A stretch of DNA of 64,000 nucleotides from Kalaharituber pfeilii (lineage: Eukaryota; Ascomycota; Pezizomycetes; Pezizales; Pezizaceae), in assembly GCA_015179045.1 (NCBI GenBank), contig WHUZ01000058.1, positions 124,001 to 188,000 on the forward strand. The letters are read 5' to 3'. A program made the position numbers and the translations under genes. Position 1 is the stretch's first letter. The number at the start of each line of letters is the position of its first letter. A model generated the notes under the pieces. It had not been told where the DNA came from, did no database searches, and saw only the letters and a program-made list of their open reading frames with translations. Shown here one piece after another: positions 51,456-62,487 of the stretch.

Positions 51456-51459
51456 TGTA

Positions 51460-51811
51460 TTTTTTTTTTTTTTTTTTTATATCAATACTCGCATTGTGAA
51501 CAGGCAGAGTGTATACAATGATACCGCGTCTGCATGCACGAAAGGACCGGGTCTAGACTTGGTGGGCTGAGCAATAAGGTAGGCAAAACGATCAATTCAT
51601 AGCATGTAATATAAGCAATGCATAGCAAGTGATAGCACAGAAAGAAGAGAAAACCGCTGCCTAGACATCTCCCACTACATCAACACCTACGCCTATATAT
51701 CACCGGCGTATGACTAAGCCAGACCTTGGCCGTAAGCCAAGAAATGACCAAGCTCCCGCCGGCGATTTTTCTCATTATCCCACAGCATGACACCCTATGG
51801 GCTATGGCGAG
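51460..51811 (-). mobile_element. Tail-A element split by a solo LTR
   Basis: The T-run and ATATCAATACTCGCAT (51460-51494) and the rest of the hairpin, CCCTATGGGCTATGGCGAG (to 51811), are separated by a 290-bp insertion. Joining the halves accounts for a standard tail-A hairpin with two substitutions. Confidence 0.75.
51495..51784. mobile_element. Solo LTR TGTG...CACA, 290 bp
   Basis: Starts TGTGAACAGG and ends TATCCCACA, flanked by a 4-bp duplication GCAT (51491-51494 and 51785-51788). The target is the stem of a tail-A hairpin. No other copy of this LTR is recognised in the window. Confidence 0.7.
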
Positions 51812-51820
51812 GGTTTTATT

Positions 51821-52372
51821 TGACTGAACGTCCACCCTGGAATTCCGGCTTCGGACGCAGAATGAGGAAGGCTTCGTCACGTAGGAAAAAACAAGAGAGA
51901 GCTTCTCTGAAGGAATAAAGAAGATCTGTACCGTTGGGTCCAATAAGTCTGATTGATTAAAGAGATGCAGAACAAACAGGATTATATACATAATGAGCAT
52001 TGCATGACGTGACTGCAGAACCATGACTAGACAGGCAGGTGTAACATATCAGGCAGGTGCGGAAGTAACGGAATGCATGGCTTGCAACTAAGCGCTGTGG
52101 CGTGAAGTTGGTACTGTGGCGTTATTGCATGATTCAGACACATAATAGCAACGTAGTGTAGATCATGTGTATGTTAAATGAAAGAACAGAACAGCAACCA
52201 ATAAACAGACGAAACAGCAGTCAGAGGGAACTATCTATTAGTAACAGTAACAGGAAGAAACATGTCCATTAGTAACAGTAACAGAAAAACATATCTATTA
52301 GTAACAGCAACATACGGGTAGCGGATGTTGATAGATAGCTCGAGCACGGGTGGCGGATGTCATGTTTCGACA
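51821..52372 (-). mobile_element. Solo copia LTR (552 bp)
   Basis: Matches the LTR at 36036-36598 from TGACTGAACG to TTTCGACA. The flanks TTTAT and GGTGG do not match, so the expected 5-bp duplication is absent. The right end lies inside the reading frame of the next gene. Confidence 0.85.
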
Positions 52373-54392
52373 GGTGGGTACTCGGTTCCTGGGGAAACAG
52401 GCCATGGTACCTCTTGGGAAGCATCCGCTTCCACTCTCAGGTTCTTCATTGCTCCCTCAAGCCCTTGAATTAACAATTGAACATCGTTGCTCTGATCCTC
52501 ATCGAGGGGCTTCATGTCCGCAGCGTGGAAAAGGTTGTTCTCGTCATCATAGCCAATTCCGCCAACTGTTGTCTGTTTGTACGCAACGCGGTAGTTTTTC
52601 GGTCCACCGATTAGCGGAACAATGATGATGGAATCTTCGGAAGATGTGTGCTGTTTAGTGGCAACTACGCAGGTGTACTTTCCTGATGGGTAGAGTATTA
52701 TGTCGGCATTCATACTCAGATATCCAATCCATCTGGAAAAATGATAATCCGGAAATTTCCAGACCACTTTATAGGAATTCAGCAAATCGTCTCGCAGCTG
52801 ATTTGTTAACGACCCTGCAGAAGCAATGTGGTAGGTGTTTCTAAGCAGGCGCCCGGGGTAATCCAGATGAGAAATTATAAGTCTCGGAACCGTGATGTTT
52901 TGCGTGGGGTATTCAGGTAGTGATGAGAAGTATGAAATTGCCCAGCACTTGTGCGGCAAATCATACCGCTTTACATCTGGGTCGTTGAAGTTATCGAAGC
53001 TTAGATCCCAGATCCAAATGAGTAACCTGAGAAGCGCAAGGCCAATTTGAATTCCAAGCCACCAGGCAGCAGCGATGGTGTTGGCCCTCCTGACCTCCAC
53101 GTATTGGCACAAATATCTGCAAGGTAGTTAACAAATAAAGGTTCTAGTACTTGATTGAGGAATATTATAAGTCTACATACCCAACGCATATCAATACTCC
53201 CATGCCCATGGACACAACCCGGCAGACTATGCCAGGCCAACGAGGCACCGCCTTCAGATCACAGAGGACAAGGATATGAGATCTAGCTTGTGTTGCAGGC
53301 TGGATGATGGTAAAGTACGTCGATCCACATTCATTCTCCCATCCCAGAGGTATACGAGCTTCATGTAATTTTGTGTAACAGACATTTCCAGTGTCGAGGT
53401 GATCGCAGGTTGGCGAACTGTGATCATCCCACGCAAGGTTCCTTCCTGGGCGTTGCTCAATATGGTATACATGTGACCACATGATCGAGGGAACAGCTAA
53501 ACCAATGAATAAGCCGAATGAGGCGACTATGCGCGTCCATGTCCACAAATGTGGGAAGAGAAGGACAGGGAAAGTGGTTACCGCAGCAGTAAGTGGACAA
53601 AGTACCCAGCTCCTCCATGGTGAACGATCGCTATCCTGGCCATTTACCAAGTATATTGTCGGTTGTGGGGAATTTTTCATGTGCATTGCTCTGGGCAGCT
53701 GTTTTGCCAGCGGGAATGATTCCTCAGTATGATATACGTTCTTGACAATCTCAAATTTCATTGACTCTTGATCACTCGTAACTGTGATGTATTTGACCAT
53801 TACCATTTCTTCTTTCGGAAGTCGGTCCACTTCGGCTACACCAAGGATGGGGCGAACAGGCGCTGTACGAACGAAGACAAAATCAGCACATGTTCAGGAC
53901 TTCAAAATGTCCCTTTAAACAAAACGAAAGTGGGTGCATCATGAAGAAGCTAATGAGCTAACTTACCAGTAGGAAAGGCAGAATTTTGACATGATTCCGA
54001 GCCCATAGCTAACTTCACGAGAGCGCGGACATAACCTAACAGTCCCAAAAGCGAGCATGTTGCCATAGCGACAGATAGGTATCCTCGGGAGTAATCGACA
54101 GCATATCGCTCAACAGCGTCAGTAGCGAAAAGCCCGACAAGTGCTGCCAGATCTTGCGTCCCTTCGGCAAGAACCTCGAATGTGCTTTGTAGCTGGTACG
54201 ATTGCTGCCCTTCAGTGTTGTTTACCGCTTTCACTCCGTGGGGTCGAGTCATTGTCCAAAGGGTGCAAAGATATCTCAAGAACGACGATGGCGGCAGCCG
54301 GAATTTTTGGGTAAAACGAATGCGTCCTGTCGCAGTAGTTGTGGGTACTAACTGTACTTGTTGCATTATGTTGGCGATATGTTCGAGTAGAG
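52360..54392 (-). CDS. Multi-pass membrane protein of unknown function (partial at both ends)
   Basis: Exons on the minus strand: 54392-53967, 53862-53181 and 53116-52360, joined by introns of 104 and 64 nt with GTAAGT/CAG and GTATGT/CAG; the frame stays open across both. An acceptor at 54393 and the phase show that a first exon is missing or unseen. Hydrophobic segments lie near YLSVAMATCSLLGLLGYV, LCPLTAAVTTFPVLLF, IVASFGLFIGLAVPSIMW, VVSMGMGVLICVG and WWLGIQIGLALLRLLIWIW. The last 4 residues and the stop (GTCGAAACATGA) come from the copia LTR, so the original C-terminus is truncated. No known domain is recognised. Confidence 0.65.
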
Positions 54393-54520
54393 CTAACAAA
54401 GGAAAACACAAAAACAAGGAATCTCAATGGCGCAAAGCGGAGTTCGAAGCGTCGTTGTAGTTTAATTATTACAAATTGCGGCTACACAAGCTTAGATATA
54501 TAGTTACATTGACTCATCTC

Positions 54521-54560
54521 TCACATAACTCCATATACAGCTGTTCGCAACGGCAGCGAG
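54521..54560 (-). mobile_element. Degenerate tail-B element
   Basis: CACATAACTCCATATACAGC and GCAACGGCAGCGAG match tail B with several substitutions and no T-run. It lies where the missing first exon of the neighbouring gene might be. Confidence 0.45.
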
Positions 54561-54569
54561 AGGCAAGTT

Positions 54570-55640
54570 GAGAAGCTGTTGAGGCTGAAGGCTCTGATAG
54601 TCGTACGGGCCTGATTTTTGCAGTTGAAACTTGGTGGACACATCTGCATGTTTAACATCGAGGAATAGTGCATATTGGGGCCACTGTACTCAAGTAGAGA
54701 GCAGGTGGGGCACGCCGTGTCAACGTCCTCCAAGTGGCAATCATTAATGATCCCTGCTACCTCACAATTTAGATACTGCACCAAGAAGCCCGATCACATG
54801 GAATGCTCACTTCCTGTTCATTAGTGGCCATTAACAAACGTGCTCGATTTTTTCACGTGAGGTCTGACTTGTCCGCGAATGAGTTGACTGGGAACGATAA
54901 CCGCGACCGGGGTTATTTTCGACAACGCAGCGTGTTACATGAACCGTTCTCATCCTATCATGGTCAGTTACTGCTTGCTGTCGCCGGAAATGTCACCATC
55001 AAATAGGACACCGATGTTCCCACGCAGTCTACTTGCATGTTATGAATTGGGAAAGACAATATATGCACTGCAGCGATATGGAGCAGGAAGATCAGCAGTG
55101 AGGAGGTTCGATGGGAATGCGGGGAGGAGTAGAGTGCTGAGCACCTGGTGATCAGGTTAGTTGTGCCGGAGCGACCCAAGTTGAAGGACAAGGATGGGGC
55201 GCACATCACCTGGCAGTGCTGCAGGACTTATCATAGAGAAGAAAAAGTGGAGGCAGGAAGAGCTTCCTGACCGAAGAATCGTTTGCCAACCTCCATCTTT
55301 TCGGAACCTAACATCCGCTGCCACCCGTTGCTGCTATCTTTTCGTTCCACTCATATGCATTGAGACTCGTTCTAGACTGTATGTGAATGTTTAGTCACGT
55401 TATGCTATGCTTTCTCATGTATATAAACCGGCTGTTCTGGCGACTCTTAGATCAATAGATGCAACGGTATCTCTATATCTTCACTTCGTGATTTAGCTTC
55501 CACTGTGATAAAGCAGCCTTCGCATACCCTCTCGTTTTTGTAGATCTGAGCTAGCCGCAGAGTCGGAGGGTAAATTGGGTAGCCTATTATGTATGTAGCA
55601 CGGATAGGTACAGTAGTTGCTCAAACCTGAGCTAGGTATA
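54570..55640. other. No gene recognised
   Basis: Short frames only. The stretch around 55400 (GTATATAAACCGGC) looks like a promoter or LTR TATA region, but no LTR ends are seen. Confidence 0.3.
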
Positions 55641-55645
55641 TGAGT

Positions 55646-55709
55646 TCCTGTCATAGGTTGGTAACCTGTATGCGGGGTTACGTGACGGAGGAGAAAAAAA
55701 AAGAAAAAA
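55646..55709 (+). mobile_element. Tail-B micro-element (AGGTT variant)
   Basis: CCTGTCATAGGTTGG, TAACCTGTATGCGG and GGTTACGTGA with an A-rich tail. The stem substitutions are compensatory (AGGTT with AACCT, against AGGCT with AGCCT elsewhere). No secure target duplication. Confidence 0.65.
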
Positions 55710-55910
55710 TCGAGGTAAATTTTCTGAACATATACATGAGAGAAGAATAACCTGACCACAAGTGCTACTAAGTAGTACGTCAACATCTCCAGGTCGCAAG
55801 CGACGCTTTCTCAGTCGCCCTTTCTGAAACCAGATACCAAACACTCCACAGATTGCCTACATGTTGTCACATGGCACACAGATATAATTTCTGTCTCCTT
55901 GTGCGTGAAG

Positions 55911-55979
55911 TTTTTTTTTTTTTCTAAATTTCTTTTTTTAATATCATTACTAGTATACCGCCCTGAGGGCTACGACGAG
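55911..55979 (-). mobile_element. Degenerate tail-A element
   Basis: An interrupted T-run, ATATCATTACTAGTATACCG, then CCCTGAGGGCTACGACGAG. No target duplication. Confidence 0.55.
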
Positions 55980-56189
55980 ATCAAGTACAGAGGAGATGAA
56001 GAAAAATGAGGACTTTGCAAATAATGATAAAACGAAATCAGAAGCCCATAACACCTCATCTTGCTACCCACCTAGTGGGGGCCCTAATGGCATCCCACCC
56101 CCTGGACACCTTCTCCTCCATACATCGCATCTGGACCACTTATGGTCCGTTGTTTTGCCTCCCAACGTGCCCATCAGGCTGTCCAACCT

Positions 56190-56248
56190 CGCCATAGCCC
56201 ATAGGGCGGCCATGCGAGTAATGATTTAAAAAAAAAAAAAAAAAAAGA
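56190..56248 (+). mobile_element. Tail-A micro-retroposon
   Basis: Target duplication GCTGTCCARCCT at 56178-56189 and 56249-56260 (one transition). Starts CGCCATAGCCC immediately after the duplication. Confidence 0.88.
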
Positions 56249-56261
56249 GCTGTCCAGCCTA

Positions 56262-56745
56262 CTGTGGGTGGATGTACATGCTTGTATATTATTTCAATTT
56301 CACCTATGTGCCACCCCTATAGTACAAAGAAATTGTGCATAAATCGAAAGGAAAATTAATTTTTGTGTAATTAACTATTGTGTACTTATGGGGCAGACTA
56401 TGCAGGTGGTACTGTGCACAATTACCTAGACATTGATTGCATCACTTTTTACCAAATTCATTTATTCCACAGTGGGGATAAGATTCATCACCGCCAATAT
56501 GTGTCAGTGAAGAGTTGTAACATCAACATTCACACCTCTCACTGCCAAGGAACTATCACCATCTCCACCAACACTACAAGTACCCTAGTACCAACTTTAA
56601 AACAGAGCCGTGCACAGCACTTCCACATACGTGACAAAACCTTCAGATTTTCTTCAAAACTAGTATCCTGTATCGCAACTTTAACACATCCATGACCGCC
56701 AAATCAAATTATAACATTTTTAAAATTCGGCTGCAACTGTGCCAT
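56262..56745. other. No gene recognised
   Basis: A 105-codon frame at 56378-56695 shows no domain, and the region is otherwise unremarkable. Confidence 0.3.
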
Positions 56746-56762
56746 AATTGAATCTTTAAAAA

Positions 56763-56826
56763 GCCCTGCCATGGCGAAAAGCTGCATGCGGGGTCACGTG
56801 AATTAAAAAAAAAAAAAAAAAAAAAA
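56763..56826 (+). mobile_element. Tail-B micro-retroposon
   Basis: Target duplication GAATCYTTAAAAA at 56750-56762 and 56827-56839. Body GCCCTGCCATGGCGAAAAGC, TGCATGCGGGGTCACGTGA and A(n). Confidence 0.9.
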
Positions 56827-56839
56827 GAATCCTTAAAAA

Positions 56840-57590
56840 CTCAACTGAGGATCAATTTAATCTATCATATTCAACGAATACCCAAAAAGTACATAATTCG
56901 TTTGCACTATAGAATTTATTATATAATCTTTGCCCAATTGTGACCGAACCTTCGCACCGAATTGGGCACAATTCATTGCACAAGTGGGGGTATTCTATTA
57001 ATTTTTGGGTACTATAGGGCACCACGTCTCTGGTGTGGCAGACTGTGCGGCACTTTGGCGCGAAGGTGCTGGAGGCTCTGCCTGCAGAATACTTTGCAAT
57101 CGCATACAAAGTTCTACTGCGTACAATGTTACTTTGAGCCTCTTTCTCAAGTGCCAATCGTGCCACCCAATGATCAAACTTATCATAGTAGAATCTGCCT
57201 GTGCGCCACAGCCAGTCCGGCGCCACCAAGTTGCTGCGCCCCCATCCTTCGGAGCTTAACTAACCGAGGGATTTTGCAACATCCGGGTAAAGTTGTTAGG
57301 GAAATTACAAAGCATAATTAGGAGTTTCGGTAAAATTATGCAAGCTTTTAGTCGAGATTTAGTCTCACTCACCAAGTACTCGGGGTAGGGAAAAATACTC
57401 AGAAGCACTGTGCACGCATAAATGTACTTGTACGCCACTCGACAGGGGGTCAAAGTGAAGTAGGTATGACTTTTTGTTGAAAATCTTCAGAACTTTGGTA
57501 TGGTCTTGACCCACAAAAATACGACACGTATTTTTCTCTGCATACAACTTAATACAGTGTTGCGTATGTCCATTCAAGCGGGGTTATGTG

Positions 57591-57627
<37 letters not shown>

Positions 57628-58960
57628 AACTACCATAGCAGCAAAGCCAACCTGGCAAACTTCTAATTAATGATGGGACTCTTTCTTTTATCATTGCATC
57701 CCACCTTCTTGAAGCTTTTCAAGTTCAGTTGTGCATTCATCACGTAAGGTAATAATTCAGATGTGCTCAATGCAAGTAGTTCCTCGATGTGCATTTCATG
57801 ACCGAAATCTTTGCGTGACGAGCTCGGAATTTCATTTTGCTGGCTTCAACGGGTGATTCGAGGCTGTGGCTGGGAAATCGAGTGGTTGGTTGAAAACAAA
57901 CATTAAGCGTGTCGCTATGTGAAGCGTGTAGGAAATGCCTATAGAGTACCAAAGTATTACAGTAGCAACTGCCCCTGCCACCCTTGATACCGAATACGTT
58001 GGCAGTCTCATGTGATGCATAAATCGGCAGCGTTTGGAATACATTGCATGTCACACAGCCTTGCTTAAGAGGCCATAATTCATGGCTCCTTAGATAGAAC
58101 AGTGTCTGAAGAGCCTATAAACCGAACTGCGACATGAAGAGCTGATATTGTATGAAATCCAAGTTATCCCAAAAATAGGAGTTTAAGCGGTAACTTGTTA
58201 GTTAAGCTGTATATACGCGCCGCAAACATTTCGTTGCTACAGCAACACTGCTTAATAATTACTCAAACAGTTTTACCCGGATGTCGCCTCAATACTTAAT
58301 AACAAATGACTAAGCTAACACAAATCAAAGTAAACCATGCCATGTCCAAAGAACCAGACCAATTCCAAACGCGAAATGGAATATCCGAACTAGCCGCCGT
58401 TTCCCAACTCCTCCGCAGTTGATATTGAAGCGCCCTTACGACTAATAATCAGCGACCGCAGCCGCGCCCTACGCATATCCGAAGTAGACCAAAATGCTGA
58501 ATAATCAGAATGCTCATTCCCGACCGCAAATCGAATGGAATAGAAAACCTTGCACACGGCGAAGTCAAAGCCTCATGGACGTAATCTTGAATTCATCATC
58601 CGAGATTCTTGCAAGCCCTCGTAAAAATAAACGTGTGGATGTCGCACAACTCGTTGTCGACATCGGAGAGCTCCTAGGGAGAGATGGCAAGAATACACGC
58701 AGGTGTCGACGACGGAAAGATCCAAAGCAACGCCAATTAACCGAAAGAGGCTGAACCGGAGGAACAACGAGGGCGCTCAAACGAGTCACTTCAGAACTAA
58801 GTACAATAGTTAACGTCGAATTAGCGGAAGTTAACGCAGTGACTTGAGCAGTAAGATGGCGATCCGCTGCTGTAAATCTTCGGAAAGGAAACATTCAATC
58901 AGCCTCCAGTACCTTCCATAGTAGCGTTATGACGCTTCGCAACAGGTTCAAAATCCCCGT
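56840..58960. other. No gene supported
   Basis: Several 60-125-codon frames on both strands show no domain and no consistent exon structure. The minus-strand frame at 58894-58565 (109 codons) is the most protein-like but unrecognised. A partial tail-B element lies at 57575-57624. Confidence 0.3.
57575..57624 (+). mobile_element. Tail-B end, only the 3' arm
   Basis: CAAGCGGGGTTATGTGATT plus a poly-A of about 30. The 5' half of the hairpin is missing and no target duplication is visible. It would be the shortest insertion of the family. Confidence 0.5.
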
Positions 58961-58978
58961 AAGGTCTCGCGGTAGCCT

Positions 58979-59036
58979 ACCTCGCCGTAGCCTACCAGGC
59001 GGCACGCGAGTAATGAAATAAAAAAAAAAAAAAATT
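58979..59036 (+). mobile_element. Tail-A micro-retroposon
   Basis: Target duplication TCGCGGTAGCCT at 58967-58978 and 59037-59048. Starts ACCTCGCCGTAGCC. Confidence 0.9.
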
Positions 59037-59379
59037 TCGCGGTAGCCTCAACGACTCCTGCACAACATGCGCTCCAGTAGTAGGATCAATCTCAATAAGA
59101 TGATCAAACGTCATACTGCCCTTTATGGCTAGATGAAAATCTTACCGCCGTTCTCAAACCAACCACGGCCGTTGTGAAGGTACTTGATATTGTCAACACC
59201 AATAATACTCTCGTTCCCCAAAATATAATCACCCGCTTGTGTCCCACTCGCGGCAGAACCTGAACCTGTGCCTGCAGTATCCGACCCACCTGTTGCACCA
59301 CTTCCATCCAAACTGCCAAATTCACCAGCGGTAGATCCTCCAAATGCCATTCTAATACTAGACAGAGGAAAAAATGTTG

Positions 59380-59697
59380 TTCTACCCAGTCCATTGATTT
59401 GCTGATGTCCTTTACCTTCAGGGGTCTGAGTAGTTCTTTCTCGCCTCCAGGCCATCAGTTCGGTGGTGGTGTACCTGGATGAGGTATCGGGAAGTGACAG
59501 GGTGAGACTGGGAGGAAGATGGCTCCGAGCAGAGCAGTACGACTGGGACAGAGGCAGGAAGTGAAGGACCCATTCTGTACTGAACTTCACCCGCATAATT
59601 TACTAGCACCGCGGGCACTACATGTATTTAGCCTTTAATTTCTTTTATTCTTTTACTAAACCCTCGCCATAGCCCATAGGGCGGCATGCAAGTATTG

Positions 59698-59728
<31 letters not shown>

Positions 59729-59870
59729 TCCGGGCTATCCAATCTTCCATACTTTGCACCTGCTCAGCAGGTGTGTGATGGTCTCCTCTTCCTCCACGCA
59801 CCACCTACATTCCGGTCTATCTGCTTTGCCCAGTTTGTATCTCCATTGTCTCAGTATGGCTATGAATAGC
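59380..59870 (-). pseudogene. LINE ORF2 C-terminal remnant, interrupted
   Basis: On the minus strand, KADRPECRWCVEEEETITHL with LSRCKVWKI (59850-59735) continues beyond an insertion as WPGGEKELLRPLKVKD (59450-59400). It aligns with CRWCGEEEETTEHVLTRC and WPGGMQDLVTPPKSKD of the LINE at 8428-9422. An ORF1-type element splits it. Confidence 0.65.
59457..59728 (+). mobile_element. 5'-truncated ORF1-type element with tail A, nested in LINE ORF2
   Basis: Probable target duplication TCCAGGCCATC (59446-59456) and TCCGGGCTATC (59729-59739), with two transitions. It carries SSVVVYLDEV and VRLGGRWLRAEQYDWDRGRK, a 3' UTR, a tail-A hairpin and poly-A. Continuity of the interrupted ORF2 on both sides supports the borders. 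Confidence 0.78.
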
Positions 59871-60121
59871 GAAGCATAAAAAAAAAAGCTAGTTTATGCC
59901 GAAAACTGCATAGCGCATCAACATGCATATATCCCCTGTCCAAACACTACTAATTTTTCTGTCTAGTATGGGAATACGTTAGCAACTAGGTGACATAAAT
60001 TAAAAACGGTCCAATGTCCAAAACCAAGCAATCACCTTGTATACCGTGCCAAAAGCAATCCGAGAGATGCTTGTTCTCAAGGGAAGACAGGTAAAAGCCT
60101 CCTATTTATGCGCCCTGAATT

Positions 60122-60174
60122 CGCCATAGCCCTTAGGGCGGCATGCGATTAATGAAATAAAAAAAAAAAAAAAA
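60122..60174 (+). mobile_element. Tail-A micro-retroposon
   Basis: Target duplication TGYGCCCTGAATT at 60109-60121 and 60175-60187. Starts CGCCATAGCCC; the outer arm's C and T are part of, or lost beside, the duplication. Confidence 0.92.
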
Positions 60175-60370
60175 TGTGCCCTGAATTAACTTGTACAATC
60201 ATCTAACTCCGCCCTCTTGGCCATGGCCTTCGTCGACTATTCACGTTGTAGTACAGCAGCACAAACTTATTGATTAATTGATACCGAATATAACCCAAGA
60301 AATGACGATTTATATACAGGAGACGTAGTGTAAAGTAGGATGTTGCCGCGAGCATGAGTTTGCAAAAATA

Positions 60371-62125
60371 CTGTGTTCTACCGGGATATTGCGCACAACC
60401 GGGATATTGCGCACTTTCGGAACATGCGAATTTTTGCAGTAGTGGCTGCAATTCATGTGCGAGTATTATGAAACTTTAGGATGACGTTTTTAACATATCC
60501 TGAAATATATTCTGTGCCTCAGATTGCATCTATCGGAGGACAGCATAGTGTACTATACTGAGATACACCTAATTAGGCAATAGGGCACTTCTGTTTATAA
60601 AATTAGACACAGACTAGCTAGAGTGTTGATATGCTTAATTATACATTGGCATATGTCCGTGATAATATATACCAGGTTTGGTACTGATATGAGTATTGTA
60701 GCAGAAGTGCTGACTGAAAATATTCAAAAATAGCAGCAATTTAGTAGTAATAGAAGCAGGCAGGCTAATGGGAGATACAATAGGCTTAAATATGAGTAGA
60801 GAGAGTTCTTATAGCTAAAGCATATGAGAAAGATTTATTTTTGGCAGTTCTAGCTCTCTATATAATGATTGCAAGTACATGGAATAAGATACTAGTATCT
60901 ATATTTAGTAAGATATAATATAGTATATAGTTTAATATAGTAGGTATATGAGATGTTATAATAAAGTAAATTAATTATAATATATCTAAAATTATAGATA
61001 ATAAGTTTAGTACTAATATAAGTTTTGTAAAAGAAGTAGTAGTTAAAAATATTTAGAAAGAGTAGTAGTTTAAGAGTAATAAAAGTAAGTAAGCTTAATA
61101 GAAGTAGAATAGACTTAAATATAAGTAAAAACTATTCTTATAATTAAAATATATAATAAAGATTTATTTTTAATACTCATAAGATTCTATATTATAATTT
61201 AGAGTATAGAAAATACTATACTACTATATTTTATTAGATTTTATATTATATTAGATATAATATAGTATATATTTTATTATATAAGATATATAAGAACCTA
61301 TAATATACTTATATATATTATATATTTATTTATAATATGTAAAGAATATTAAAACTTTTTAGAAATAAGAAAAAGTAAAAAAATTCTTAAAATATAGAAT
61401 AAAATAGGAATATTATTAATATCTTCAAAAGATATAAGAACTAGTATCTGTATATAGCTTGAAAAATAAAAGTATAGGAGGTATAAGTAATTTAATCTAT
61501 TATATATTCTTATATACTAAGTATATTCACTTTATACTATAATATATCTTATAAAATATGAATTATAATATACTATTCCTTATAACTCTAATTACTATAT
61601 AGAGTTCTAGGACTATTAAAAATAAATCTTTATCATATACTTTAGCTGTAAGAACTCTTTTTACTTATATTTAAGCTTATTGTATCTCCCATTAGCCTGC
61701 CTACTTCTATAACTACCGAATTACGACTATTTCTAAATATTTTCAGTTAGTACTTCTACTACAATACTCATATCAGTACCAAACTTGATATATATAATCA
61801 TGAGCATATGCTGATGTGTAATTAAGCATATCAACACTCTAGCTGGTCTGTGTCTAATTTTATAAAGAGAAGTGCCCTATTGCCTAATTAGGTATATCTC
61901 AGTATAGTACACTATGCTGTCCTCCGATAGATGCAATCTGAGGCACAGAATATATTTCAGGATATGTTAAAAACGTCATCCTAAAGTTTCATAATACTCG
62001 CACATGAATTGCAGCCACTACTGCAAAAATTCGCATGTTCCGAAAGTGCGCAATATCCCGGTTGTGCGCAATATCCCGGTTGTGCGCAATATCCCGGTTG
62101 TGCGCAATATCCTGGTAGAACACAG
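60371..62125. mobile_element. Tc1/mariner-like foldback element, 1755 bp
   Basis: Ends CTGTGTTCTACCGGGATATT and its complement, flanked by TA on both sides (60369-60370 and 62126-62127), the expected Tc1/mariner target. The inverted arms are about 500 bp each. Subterminal 18-bp units (TTGTGCGCAATATCCCGG) occur about twice at the left and four times at the right. No transposase is open; the centre is extremely AT-rich. Confidence 0.8.
61003..61180 (+). repeat. RIP-like decayed duplicate of 60675-60850
   Basis: The two stretches align over about 175 bp in the same direction. Almost all differences are G-to-A or C-to-T in this copy (for example GGCAGGCTAATGG against TAAGTAAGCTTAAT-type sequence). 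This strongly asymmetric transition pattern is what RIP leaves. Confidence 0.7.
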
Positions 62126-62487
62126 TAGCTGAACTAAGAAATGAGGCTGAAGTACTTTCCGACGACGGCAATGTAACGAGAGCCGAAGCTAACAAATGCA
62201 GCAAGAGCAGAACATGACGACAGTATCAGCTTGTATCTCGCATTAGCCTGCGTCTTGCATCTGTTCTTCAGCTCACTGACCAGGTTCTACTTGGTTAGGC
62301 CTCGGTGCAGAAATTACTAAGCAAGAGTAAAGTATGGCGCATACTTCACCCTGGCCGAAGCCCCCCTGCTGTTCTGGTACATATGCCGGTATACAAGGAT
62401 GCAGTGATATAACAATCGAAACGGGGAAAAAAGAATTGGGTTGCAACTATTGTCGGCATCGAAACTGACGTCAAAAGCGCAGTTCGT

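Noticed and set aside
57005..57321. Overlapping frames of 84-125 codons on both strands
   Set aside because: No domain, no splice-supported extension and no conserved copy. Treated as chance.
962..60174. The recurring hairpins as rho-independent terminators or attenuators
   Set aside because: They are flanked by target duplications, occur in both orientations away from genes, and have paralogous empty sites, so they are insertions. The genome is eukaryotic.
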